Shown: piece after piece, positions 11,310-21,643 of the stretch
Layout: each line of letters starts with the position of its first letter
How positions within the stretch are numbered: the first letter of the stretch is position 1
Assembly: GCA_014529385.2 (NCBI GenBank)
Contig: CM043954.1
Coordinates: 7,997,806-8,061,805, forward strand
Length of the DNA: 64,000 nucleotides
Reading direction: 5' to 3'
From: Adiantum capillus-veneris
Lineage: Eukaryota; Streptophyta; Polypodiopsida; Polypodiales; Pteridaceae
The notes under the pieces: generated by a model
Database searches by the model: none
What the model saw: only the letters and a program-made list of their open reading frames with translations
What the model was told of the DNA's origin: nothing
Made by a program: the position numbers and the translations under genes

Positions 11310-11572
11310 AAATAAGAGGATAACAAGTGCTGATAAAGAAGGGATTACCAGTAGCTTATAAAGAGGAAGTAGCGTATTGAATAAGCCACAAATGCGATGA
11401 CTTATTCAACAAGATAGCTTATTAAGAAAGATTTTCTATGACTCCTATATTATATTAGAAAATTTTTGGGGATGAAGAAGTGTAAGAGAGAAGTCAAGTT
11501 GAAAGCGTTAACAAGAAGTTAAGTCGCAAGACGTATCCAAGAAGCTTCATCAATTACGTATTTTATTCACAT

Positions 11573-11606
11573 TGAGGACAACTCTTTCTTTTTTGTGTTG
11601 GGGAGA
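11573..11606 (+). repeat. Copy of a PPT-proximal motif (partner 13371-13398)
   Basis: GAGGACAACTCTTTCTTTTTT followed by a G-rich stretch also occurs at 13371, just before a putative LTR. Here it lies immediately upstream of an integrase remnant. It may mark a rearrangement that joined an element's 3' end to internal sequence. Confidence 0.5.
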
Positions 11607-11619
11607 GGTGCTGCCTTCA

Positions 11620-12600
11620 ATAGACTCAAAGACCTCTCGACGAGCAGTCCTGTCCTCATCAACCCTGACTAACTCACTCCTTAGCTCTTCTATACCCGAG
11701 GAATTTCAACAAGAAATTCAGGTAGACCCCTATTTTAGACCTCTTCTGCAAGAGATTCAAGCTCAGAACCCGAGGGAACACTTAACTCACTATACCTTAG
11801 CAGATGGTTTCTTTACCTGGAAAGCTTCAACCCCTAGATATTCCTTAGATGAAGTGGGAATGTCTAAGTATGGACTTTGTCACTAGTCTTTCAAAGACAA
11901 CTGGAAACTATGATTCTATTTTTGTCGTAGTAGATAAGCTCACTAAGGTGGCTCATCTAATTCCAGTCAAGCAGACAGTCACCGCCATCGACATAGCCCA
12001 AGTATTTGTCAAAGAGGTAGTAAGATTACATGGAATCCCTGCAAGAATCATCAGTGATCGGGATGCCAAATTTACTTCCAAGTTCTGGCAAGCCATGTTC
12101 CGATCTCTGAGTACCCCACTGAAACTCAACTCAGCATATCATCCGGAGACTGATGGTCAAACTGAGCAAGTGAATCAAGTCATTGAAGATATGCTTCGAG
12201 CATATTGCAACCAGCATCCCCAGCAATGGATCAAGTTCCTTTCCCTAGTTGAGTTTTCTTATAACTCTTCTCACCATCGCAGCCTCAGAATGTCACCCTT
12301 TAAAGCCTTGTATGGTCAGGAATATTTAGTCCCTCTTTGATTAGCCGACTTAGCTCTCATGTTCTTGCTGCTAAGTCCACCCTAGAAGAGATAGATCATC
12401 AAATTCTAGTGATTAGAGACAACCTGAAGAGAGCTAGTGATAGGCAGACGAGCTATTCTGATCTTCACCGCTCCGCTAGAAGCTTTAGCGAAGGCGGACA
12501 AGTTTTCCTCAGAGTCAAACCCAAACACAATCCTTAAAGCTAAGGAAATTCCGTAAGCTTGCATTCAAATATTATGGACCTTTTTGGAATCAAATCAATA
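11620..12600 (+). pseudogene. pol: Integrase remnant of Ty3/gypsy element 2
   Basis: Starts in the RNase H-integrase spacer (TLTNSLLSSSIPEEFQQEI, DPYFRPLLQEIQAQNPREHL, ADGFFTWK). It then jumps through a frameshift and stop (11846-11848) to WECLSMDFVTSLSKT. The HHCC zinc module expected between these parts is missing, so an internal deletion is likely. The DDE core is otherwise complete: Asp in MDFVTSL, Asp in IISDRDAKFTSKFW, and Glu in ETDGQTEQVNQVIEDMLRAY. SYNSSHHRSLRMSPFKALYG follows. After a stop near 12338 the C-terminal part continues (LKRASDRQTSYSDLHR, GGQVFLRVKP) to about 12600 (KYYGPF in another frame). No RT of this copy is visible upstream. Confidence 0.8.
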
Positions 12601-13370
12601 TCTCCCTTCTTTTTTCAAACCCTTGATCATATTTTTTGTTGGTTCTTTGGAACAACTTATAATTGTTCTTCAAGATATCGATGACACTTTTGATGTAATT
12701 TTTATGCGGATGTAATTAATCATCATATTTATGGAATTCAAGCATCTCTAGTCAGTCAATTCTTATGAGATTCAAATCGTATATGGTGTTTTACAAGTCT
12801 AGTTGTTATAATATGTGAAATATCTGATTACTAAGTGAAAGATGAGACAGTAAGCTATAGGCATAAGAGAAATAAGGATGGAGAAAATAAATTGGGTACA
12901 CAAGGAGAGGATATATTGCAAGATTAATTAAAAGATCAGTATGAAATCCTTTAACTGTCAAGAACATGGTAGTAGTTGGATCATATCAATAGAGAAATGA
13001 GTCAATGCTCAAAATGGAAAAAGGTTAAATTTTAGGTAAGAATGGTAAGCGTATTAAGACTAGATAGAGAGCGAAGTGAAGAAATGATCTTCATACCTAA
13101 CAAGAGAAACACAATCCGATCACACCAAAGGAAAAATACCTAGTTGAGTAAGATCACACTCAATAATTAAAGTAACCCTAAGTCATTAAGACTTGTTTAT
13201 GATTAAGACTTTTGAGTCAGCGCTAAAAATGGAAGATAAGTGTATTATTCAAGGTCCATACTAGCTTCACTGTCCTTTAATCTAAATACCCTAAAGTTAC
13301 TGACCATCTTCGATCATAAGTTGACCAAACATTGAGTCTGTCTACTCTCTAAAGCATGTCCCGAGCTGAG
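12601..13370. other. Probable 3' untranslated region of element 2
   Basis: No coding motif. It lies between the integrase C-terminus and a polypurine-like tract in the same orientation, so it is most simply the element's 3' untranslated part. Confidence 0.35.
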
Positions 13371-13384
13371 GACAACTCTTTCTT

Positions 13385-13396
13385 TTTTTGGGGGAG
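13385..13396 (+). other. Polypurine-like tract of element 2
   Basis: A run of T followed by GGGGGAG immediately precedes TTTGTAAGGTCTC. It has the T-run-then-G-run form seen at the 3' LTR edge of many plant Ty3/gypsy elements. Confidence 0.4.
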
Positions 13397-13687
13397 TTTG
13401 TAAGGTCTCTCCCTAAACCCTAGAGCCATTCAAAAAATTTTAAGCCTAGAAAATAATTTAGAAAAAGTAAGACCAACAAAGAGGTTATACGGACAACGAG
13501 ACTTTACTCCAAAATGAAAAGACAAGGATATTCAGATAACAAATTACGTCATCCCTATATTTTTCCTTTAAGATTAAGATTATTTTTATACTTCTTCATC
13601 AAAAGCCGCATGGGAACTGATCTAGATCGAGAACTATGAGAAAAAGGGACTAACTTAATTGAAAGATAAAGTTAAGGGATAAGAACT

Positions 13688-13907
13688 AAGAAGAAAATTG
13701 GGGTCCAATAGGAATTAAGAAGAGAATTGGCGTCCAATAGCATTTGAGAAGAGAATTGGGGTCCAATAGCATTTGAGAAGAGAATTTGGGATCCAATAGC
13801 ATTTGAGAAGAGAATATGGGGTCCAATAGGAATTGAGAAGAGGATTGGGGTCCCATAGGAATTGAGAAGAGAAATTGGGGTCCAATAGGAATTGAGAAGA
13901 GAATTCC
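13688..13907. repeat. 29-30-bp minisatellite carrying CCAAT boxes
   Basis: About 7.5 copies of GAGAAGAGAATTGGGGTCCAA followed by TAGNATTT or TAGGAATT. Every full unit holds one CCAAT (GTCCAATAG), except one with GTCCCATAG. Unit length is 29-30 bp. The array ends 14 bp before the TATA box. Long ORFs on the minus strand here come from the repeat lacking stops. Confidence 0.9.
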
Positions 13908-13920
13908 ACCCACCATTTCC

Positions 13921-13928
13921 TATATAAG
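13921..13928 (+). promoter_or_regulatory. TATA box of the element 2 LTR
   Basis: TATATAAG directly follows the CCAAT minisatellite and is followed by a pyrimidine-rich stretch (CACCCCCTCTCC). This is the layout of a plant LTR core promoter. Transcription would start about 30 bp downstream on the plus strand. Confidence 0.5.
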
Positions 13929-14257
13929 CACCCCCTCTCCTTTGTAATGTTAAAAACACACATATTGCTAAGCTACTTGCATATTTTCCATGCTCAAGAT
14001 TATGCTTAAGTAAATCAAGGTTTCCATTAAACCTTACTCTTGCTCTCTCCCTCTCTTGAAGTCCAAACCCTTGAGGGTTTTGTGAAGAAGCTCCTCTCTC
14101 CTTCCTCTTCACCATAGATCCCTTTCCTTCCTCCTTGAGCCTCACATCTCTTCAAGAAGGACTTCAACCCCACATCCCTCTTGCTTAGAGGAGGTAATCT
14201 TCATTTCTAGTAGGATTATTAATCCATGTGTTTTAATACTAGGAAGGTTTATGTGCA

Positions 14258-15090
14258 TCATTTTAGGTTTAAGCTTTAATGGTAACCTTGGAATTAGGGC
14301 TAAGTATTAATGGTAGTTACGCATCATTAAATTACACTTCAAAGGTAGATTTGCACTCGTAAGCTAAGCTTTAATGATAACTTTGCACTTAGATGTAAGC
14401 TTTAGTAACTACCTTGTATTTTTAGGTTTTAAGCTTTAATGGAAACCTTGCAATGAGGGTCAAGTGATAAGAGTATCTAAGCATCATAAAGTTAAGCTTC
14501 AAAGGTATATTTACTCTCGTAAGCTAAGATTTAATGGTAACTTTGCACTTAGATGTAAGCTTTAGTGTCTACCTTGCATTTTTAGGTTTTAAGCTTTAAT
14601 GGAAACCTTGCAATTAGGGTCAAGTGATAAGAGCATCTATGCATCATAAAGTTAAGCTTCAAAGGTAGATTTTCTTTCGTAAGCTAAGATTTAATGGTAA
14701 CTTTCCACTTAGGTATAAGCTTTAGTGACTACCTTGTATTTTAGGGTTTAAGCTTTAATGGAACTCTTGCAATTAGGGTCAAGTGATAAGAGTATCTATG
14801 CATCATAAATTTAAGCTTCAAAGGTAGATTTTCTCTCGTAAGCTAAGCTTTAATGGTAGCTTTGCACTTAGGTGTAAGCTTTAGTGACTACCTTACATTT
14901 TTAGGTTTAAGCTTTAATGGAAACCTCGCAATTAGGTTAAGTGCTAAGAGTATCTATACATCATTAAGTTAAGTTTCAAAGCTAGATTTGCACTCTTAAG
15001 CTAAGCATTAATGGTAACTTTGCACTTAATTGTAATCTTTAGTAACTATCTTGTATTTTAAGTTTAAGCTTTAATGGAAAGCTCGAAAAC
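14258..15090. repeat. ~160-bp tandem array (just over five units)
   Basis: The phrase AAGCTTTAATGG recurs at 14271, 14431, 14591, 14750, 14909 and 15066, giving periods of 160, 160, 159, 159 and 157 bp. Each unit also contains a second related half (AAGCTTTAATGGTAACTTTGC or AAGATTTAATGGTAACTTT) about 90 bp later, so the unit itself arose from a duplicated subunit. Copies differ by scattered substitutions. No coding. Confidence 0.9.
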
Positions 15091-17839
15091 TCATAAATTA
15101 TAGGATGACCTTCTAGCTTCCTAAAATAGAAAGCTAGGTACCATAAGAAAAGAGTAGTTGTCTAAGCTCGATAGAACCTCGATAGAAGTATTTCAACTTT
15201 TGGTATTGAAGAGTATTTCTAAAGTTTTGAATTTCAAGTTTGTTTGCAAATACGGGATGGGAGAGATAACGGATAACTTCGCGGAATTGATTTCCGTGTT
15301 GTTTGAACTGAAAACTCAACAAGCTTCCATGGAGATGCCCCATGGATGGCAAAGGATTGCAAAAACCTGGGAATCAACAAAACAGGGATTGAACTTAAAA
15401 AGTTGGCATTTGCGAAGAGACATTAACCATCACATGCCTATGGAAAAAACTCGCTTGTATTCTCTAAATAAACTTGGCTGGTAGATAATTAATGAAAGTA
15501 GGAATTAAGGTTGATAAATGAATGAACCTGGAAATTACCAACTAGGAGTTAAAAAGGAATCTCGAAAGGTGATAGGGATCTCGAGAGGTGATAGGAATAG
15601 CCCATTGCAAAACATAGATTTAACTAGGAGTTTTGAAGATTGTCTAGAAATGACCGGGAACCAAGATGGATCTTCTTGGGGTCAATTTGATTGAAAGGCT
15701 GGCCCATGAGAGGATTCTCTTGGGGAACTTGTCGGAGATTGGCCCTTTTCGGCTAGGGTAGTGTAACCGGAAAGTTGTTATACCTAGGTCATTCATGCCC
15801 GAGGGATAAGGGATGAATGGGTTTGTTTTATTTTTGCCTGGCCGGGTGAAGTACCCATGGTATCTTATTGGAAATCGGCCATAATCAAGGTATTGCGTGA
15901 TGCCAATAGTTGGATGAGAAGGTTATACTCAGGGAGGATGATGTGAATTTAATTAAGAAAATTTGTTCGAGTTGGTTGCTGGAAAGGCTAGGAATATAGG
16001 GGCTATCCTGTGCATCTATCACCAGATGGTGCTATACCTCTCGAAATAAAATGCTTAGGAAGGAATGATTAAATTACTTGATGAGCCTTTCCCAAACACT
16101 TAATTCTGGGAAATATTGTGAAGGTGATGCCATTTTGATGGCTTGTAACCGATTATCTTGATGGCATTTTGATGGCTTGTAACCGATTATCTTGGCCTGA
16201 ATGGGGAGGTAAGACGAATTGGTTGAAACTAAATCTGTTGCATGATTAGTTAGGAAACTAGTTACAAGCTAATTATAGCAGATAAAGGAAAGGAAATTAA
16301 TTAAAAGTTTCTAAATAAAGATCTGGTGGGAACAACCAGATGAATTTCCCTGAACAAGGGTATGCAACAGATTTCATGCTGCTTGTTGTTTGATGATGTC
16401 TGATAGACTGTTGCACTTTTTTTTTGGCCAAGGGCATGGGTATTTCAACAGAGAAAGAGTGTTGAAGCGAGCTTGAAAGGTTGTTTTATCATAATTTTCA
16501 CGGCAATGACCTCACTTGGTTTGCTTTATGGAGTTGTTTTGACAGGGTATGATATGCTTGGAAATGCTACAATGAAGTCCACGCCCTTGACGACTAAAGA
16601 TTGAGATCGGTCACTGCTAGAGGTGTACAAAGGAAGCTGGGCAAGACTTTGAAGAGGATGGAAACCAATGACCGCTTATTGTTTTTTGCATATCATCTGT
16701 GACTTTATTGTATTGTGCGAGTGTGTGAGTGCAAGAGTGTGGGTGTTTGTCAAAGGGAGTTCGGAGAAGCCTTTGTCACAAATATAAAAAATGTGCTTTA
16801 ATATGTTTGTTTAATGTGTTGCGGGGAGCGTGATGAAGGTGTCCAAAGGAAGGGAACTGAGCATGATGAGGTAGCCATATGCACTGTTTTTTTAGCCATG
16901 TCGAGGTTGCCGAGAACAAGAGGACCATGATGGCCGAGAGGGGGTCGCAATAGGTTGAGGTATTCCCCTATGTGTGGTGCCCATGAGGAGATAGAAGAAT
17001 GAAAGAGATCCTGGGGAGTTGAGATAAGCCGTATATGAGAGAGAGGATGAGGCTTGGCTACAAGCCTCGCTGTAGGCCAAGCCGGGTGTGAACGAGAGTG
17101 TTTGAGAAGGCTTGCTTAAATTGGAAAAGGTGATATTAATGTTTTTTTTTGCATGCTGACGAGAAAGAACTGGGGGATTTGGTGAAGAGGCGGCTCAGAA
17201 CACCAACCGGGATAGAGAGGCACCGCGGGTTACAGGGGCGTGCAAGAGAATGGCCAAGAGTTGCGAGGTGCCAGGAGAGTCGCCAGGAGCACGATTGTGA
17301 GGATGGGGGGAAGAGTCCATGCAGGCCATAGCCATGCAAGGTAGGAAAAATGCGTCTATTGACGTAGACTACCGGGAGCGAGTAAGGAGAGGAGTCAGCC
17401 GAGAGCGACCATGTTTAGGAAGGGCAAGAGTTTCGGGCTTTGCAGGCTGAAAACAAGCGAGGCCAAGGGCTGCTAAATCACTGCGAGAGTGAGCAGGTTA
17501 GCCTCTACAGGCTACCAAAATTGAGGAGAGAGAGGCTTCCTGCGAGATGATGACGAGAGAGAAGAGAACTCTCTCCAGGTCGTGAGTGAAAGAGAAAGAT
17601 GAGATGGCTCAAAAATGGTTGCTGCCAAAAGAGAGAGTGAGAGATGCTTTCTTTCTTTGAAGCCTTTGGCTTTATTAAAACCCATTAGGGGTGCTCCCAT
17701 AGGAAGGGATTCCAGGAGGATTGAAGAGAAAGAGCGATTTGTCATTGCTGCAAGTCGAGCTAGAGAGAGAAAGAGGATGCTTGGGACGCCTGTTCGGGGC
17801 TACTGTTGAGAGAGAGTCAGTGAGTTTTCCATGAGACTG

Positions 17840-17840
<1 letters not shown>
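15091..17840. other. No recognised gene
   Basis: Moderate-GC sequence with only short ORFs (for example 15158-15484 plus, 108 codons, Lys/Leu-rich with no domain I know). It contains the 34-bp duplication at 16126. From about 17100 to 17800 it becomes GA-rich and somewhat GC-richer. No retrotransposon motif is visible. Confidence 0.35.
16126..16193. repeat. 34-bp perfect-type tandem duplication
   Basis: Two adjacent copies (16126-16159, 16160-16193) of a 34-bp unit containing GGCTTGTAACCGATTATCTT, with one mismatch near the start. It looks like a recent local duplication. Confidence 0.9.

Positions 17841-17918
<78 letters not shown>
17841..17918. repeat. (TG)n(AG)n compound microsatellite
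   Basis: TG dinucleotide run from 17841 to 17894, directly followed by an AG run to 17918. Confidence 0.95.
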
Positions 17919-17937
17919 GTAAGGAAGAAAAATTATT

Positions 17938-17993
17938 GCGCTGCCCTATAGGGTGTAAGCCAAATACCTGCGCTGCCCTATAGGGTGTAAGCC
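17938..17993. repeat. Tandem duplication with CCCTATAGGG palindrome
   Basis: A 24-bp phrase (GCGCTGCCCTATAGGGTGTA plus AGCC) occurs at 17938-17961 and again at 17970-17993, with 8 bp between. Each copy contains the perfect palindrome CCCTATAGGG. Confidence 0.85.
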
Positions 17994-18241
17994 CTGATAC
18001 CTTCGTGCGAAGTTTGAAGCCGACGAAGCTACCTCAACAAAAGATTTTGAAGACGAAAGATAAGTTTGGTTTCGTTTGTTGTAAAAAATATTTGAATATT
18101 CATAAATACACAATAAATTCACATTGTCTCGTGCTTCTCGTCTGTCTCTCTCTTTTCAAAGTAAAGACAACGATATCTCTCTTCTCTTTTGGCTAAATGG
18201 TGAAATGATCACTATGTTTGTGGATTATCATTGGTGAGATC

Positions 18242-18255
18242 TGGCACCGAGACTG
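18242..18255 (+). other. Possible primer binding site of Tat-like element 1
   Basis: TGGCACCGAGACTG lies after a TTATCA-type end and shares TGGC.CCG with the tRNA-Asp-type PBS used by many Tat and Athila elements. The match is partial. If correct, the 5' LTR of the Tat-like element would lie just upstream (the TATAGGG duplications near 17.95 kb would be inside it), and the gag remnant follows 1 kb later. Confidence 0.2.
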
Positions 18256-18725
18256 CATTGCACATTCCTTGGCAGTAGATTTTAGCAGCACATCTCCAGC
18301 CATAATTCCTTGTTGGTGGGCTTGGGTTGGGAGTTTGTCTTTTTGTCTTTGCTTGGTTTTTCTTGTCTGGTCCTACTCCATGGCCCAGGCATCAGAAAAA
18401 TATCCATCATAGACTACTGTCTTCCTGATTTTGTAGTAGTTAAGTACTACCTCGGGAAGGGATTTTCATGAAATGGTTCGGTGGGTGGGCGGATCCGGAG
18501 GGTCAGATGGCAAGATCCCTCTTCTTAGGGGAAAGTGATAACTTCCATGCCTGCTTGTCAAGAAAAAGGGGTTATCACTATGAACCAAGGGAGAACAAGA
18601 AAGCAAGAGCAGATCCTCAAGTTAAAGATCAAGAGAATCCAAACTAAGGACCACAATTTCGGGTGCAGAAAGTTGTCAAGGACAGATTGATTATGAGAAG
18701 CAGATAGAATCATGGAATGAAGGGA

Positions 18726-19062
18726 TGTACCCCCTTGGGTTGGAATTCAAGATAGGCCGGAGTCCTCTCTGAATGTCGGTCCCAAGTGGGAGGGATACCT
18801 GCAGATAGATCTACGTCACTCCCTGGAACGGTCTGGAGAACTGAGGGAGGTGAGTAGGGTCGAGTCTGGGTATGGCCCTCTCAAGTGGCATTAGAGCAGA
18901 TTGTACCCCCTTGGGTTGGCATTCGAGATAGGTCGGAGTCCTGTCTGAATGTCGATCCCAAGTGGGAGAGATACCTGTAGATAGATCTATGTCATTCCCT
19001 GAAACGGTCTGGAGGACTGAGGGAGGTGAGTGGGGTCGAGTCTGGGTATGGCCCTCTCAAGT
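18726..19062. repeat. ~177-bp tandem duplication in the leader of Tat-like element 1
   Basis: Copy 1 is 18726-18886 and copy 2 is 18903-19062. Both start GTACCCCCTTGGGTTGG and end GTATGGCCCTCTCAAGT, with scattered substitutions. The 16 bp between them, TGGCATTAGAGCAGATT, resemble the initiator-Met PBS (TGGTATCAGAGC) in part. The repeat lies just 5' of a gag remnant. Confidence 0.9.
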
Positions 19063-19254
19063 ACGATACAACGTACTCTTCAGTAAGTTGTAACAATCTG
19101 GAGGGCTATACATACTTTGGGGCCCACTCCATTAGTACTATTTCACCACTAGCTTGGACAGACCTACCTTGTCAGAGACTGCAAAACCAAAAACTACGAG
19201 AGCTAGTCCCTTAAAATCTCTTGCACCACCTTTGAATAAGTCATCAAGGAAGCC

Positions 19255-20829
19255 TTGTACTTGGTTGAGAATTGCAAGACCTATGGTGAGGTAACAGAAG
19301 ATATGGAGACAAATCCTAGCAGTGCATCTTCTACCTATAGTGGGATTACTCCAAAGCAGAGTGCTCCTACTATTATCACACCAAATGTGGAACAATTAGT
19401 TGAAGAAGTGGTCCGCAGGATGAATCAAATCTACAGGCCAAATCCTAATCTGAGACCGCAGTAGCCACAAGCAGCAATGTTGAAATGGTGTGCCATAAAC
19501 CAAAAATACATGAACTATGATATGAGCGAGTGTTTTCATAATTGTAACTATGTGAGAGAAAGGGTATATGTATCTCCAGCAATGAAACAATTTCCACTAT
19601 TCCAAGATACCAAATGGGACATAACAATGTGATATAGGGAGGGGACAAACTCAAACCCATAGAGGGGCAACAACCGCCATTACCATAGGAGAACCAAGCC
19701 ATTGAGCATTATAATAAGTCACAAAGACATTTATAACTCAACCCATTATGCCACCAACTGTCTACTATGAAGAGTGAGTCAAAAGTCATATGAGAGATAC
19801 GAAGAGGGTAGCTTACGCCCCATAAGAAATTCCATATTGGGCTAGTGTTGACGCTTTTGATCCTTTGTATGTTGCTCAGACAACTAAAAACGAGTTCACA
19901 ATGGATGAAAACACACTCATGTTCATAGCAAACCAAAAGTACAAGCCTAGAGTAGGCAAAGCGCACAAGCAACAACCAAACCCGATGGCCCATGCTATGA
20001 ATTTGGAGATGACCATCGGGTGAGGGTATTTTCTTTTAAAGTTCAATGCAATAAGATTTTTGAGTTTTCTGAGGGGTGTGGAAGAGACCACTTTATTCAA
20101 AATTATGCAAGAAACCTTGATAATCCTGGGAAAGCAACTATAAATGTCATTGGGATACTACCATGCATTATCGGATCTAAGACAGAGCCAACAGCTCCTG
20201 CGAAAGTGGTGCCTAGAGCTCAAGCTGAAGAAGCTATGAAAAAACAACCAATCACAAATGACCTATAGATTACAAACCAAACCGAATTTGACTACAAATT
20301 AGTTAGAACTCAAAATCCAAACGTGAAAAATGAAAACAAAGAGGCTGCAAGAAAAAAGTATTTTGAAGCTAAATTGAATCAAACCAAGAATGGCTAAACC
20401 AAGCGCAATAAAGTAAGAAAAATGTTGAGGGAGTGGAAGGATCAAAGACTGACTCAGCTGGTTTCATCTTGGTAGAGAAAGTGAACGAGCACCTAGACAC
20501 AATACTGCAAGCATACGCGGCAAGGCTCCATAACAACCAAACTCAGGAGCAAAGACTATTGGCCTATCCACATCCAGAATATGAATAGAGGAGAATGGAA
20601 GTATACAAGATACTTGTAGAAATCTCTCAAGCCATATTGCAATTAAAAATACCGAGAACTTCTAAACCAGTAGCACAGGAATGCAGAAAACAAAACATGG
20701 GAAAAGTTAAGGAAGATAGCACATATAAAGACGACAAAATTCATGGATTATGTGACTGATGTGAAAAAGAGCACTTATTTAAAAATTGCACTCAAAATCT
20801 AGAGAACAAAATGAAACCTATGAAAACAG
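19255..20829 (+). pseudogene. gag: gag remnant of Tat-like Ty3/gypsy element 1
   Basis: Highly decayed gag, read mainly through its zinc knuckles. At 19993-20106 one frame gives C-Y-E-F-G-D-D-H-R-V-R-V, then QCNKIFEFSEGCGRDHFIQNYA. These are two adjacent CX2CX3HX4C knuckles in which several Cys are replaced by Phe, Ser or Tyr. At 20751-20789 a third reads C-D-stop-C-E-K-E-H-L-F-K-N-C, with full Cys/His spacing but a TGA in the second gap. The region upstream (LVEEVVRRMNQIYRPNPNLRPQ) is Pro/Asn-rich, as in gag linkers. The frame is cut at 20830 by copia element A. RT of the same type resumes at 33181, so the protease was lost. Confidence 0.6.
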
Positions 20830-21457
20830 TGTTAGGAAATATGACGTAGCTAAGTAGATAATTGAGTTGATTACTTAATACAGAGAGATAATTTTCACAC
20901 ACAAGAGATTATAGAGTAGAGAGAGAGAGAGAGAGTACACACGATATACATGGTACACCCAATGTGGGCTACATCCATGGGAAAGCACCCACTTAATGGC
21001 TTTCGTACTTCAAACAAGAAGTAGGTTACAAAGGGATTATACCCTTAATAGAGCTCTCGCCTTGCTTTACTCTCACCACCTCACACCCACCTTGTTGCAT
21101 CAACTTCACACTCTAAAATGTGTGTAGAAATGGCCTCCTTTTATAGGCCAAAAGGGCTTCCCTCTCTCATGAGAGGTAGCCACATGTAGATGCCCTTGTG
21201 TAGAGAAGTCCAAATCAGACCCTTCAATCTGCCCATGTGTGGCCGCCCTTGAGAAGACAAGTCCTCCTTTGAAATCGGCCACCGACCATTCAATTCCACC
21301 ACTGGAAATGGCCATTGACTTTTGACCACTGGCCATTGGCCATTGACTTTGGACATCCGGCCACCGGCCATTAACTACCGGCCACCGACCAACCGACCAT
21401 ACGGCTTGCCATTTTCTGACCACTTTCCGACCCCCGTCTGGCCATAATATTCCAACA
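20830..21457 (-). repeat. 3' LTR of copia element A
   Basis: In plus orientation it begins TGTTAGGAAATATGACG and ends ATAATATTCCAACA; read on the minus strand it starts TGTTGGAATATTATGG. It contains a short GA run (about 20918-20935). At 21280-21395 it has a dense set of GGCCATTGAC, GGCCACCGACC and ACCGACC phrases. About 450 bp match the right-hand LTR closely. Confidence 0.85.
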
Positions 21458-21643
21458 AAAGGAAATGTTCTGGCTTTGCTCAAGACTGGTCGTGAAAATT
21501 TTGGTTTTTGGTGATTGATTTTGTTTTCTAGCGAGTGATTTTTCTTCAGCACGATGGCTTCTCCTCATAATGGGGGCCTTACAAATGTGCGTTTTAATAC
21601 AGAGATTGATCTCCAAACCAAACCTGTGAGACTGCTTTCCATC

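Larger units (their letters stand above)
13399..14200 (+). repeat. Putative 3' LTR (or solo-like LTR) of element 2
   Basis: Begins TGTAAGGTCTCTCCC after the polypurine-like tract. It contains a CCAAT minisatellite (13688-13907), a TATA box (13921-13928) and a pyrimidine-rich leader. This order resembles U3-R-U5. The right edge is not defined; the 160-bp array starts near 14258. No second copy of this LTR is seen in the window. Confidence 0.45.

Noticed and set aside
13672-14145. Minus-strand ORF of 157 codons with repeated LLNSYWTPI-type peptide
   Set aside because: It overlies the 29-30-bp minisatellite and all three minus frames are open there; the periodic peptide is a by-product of a stop-free DNA repeat.
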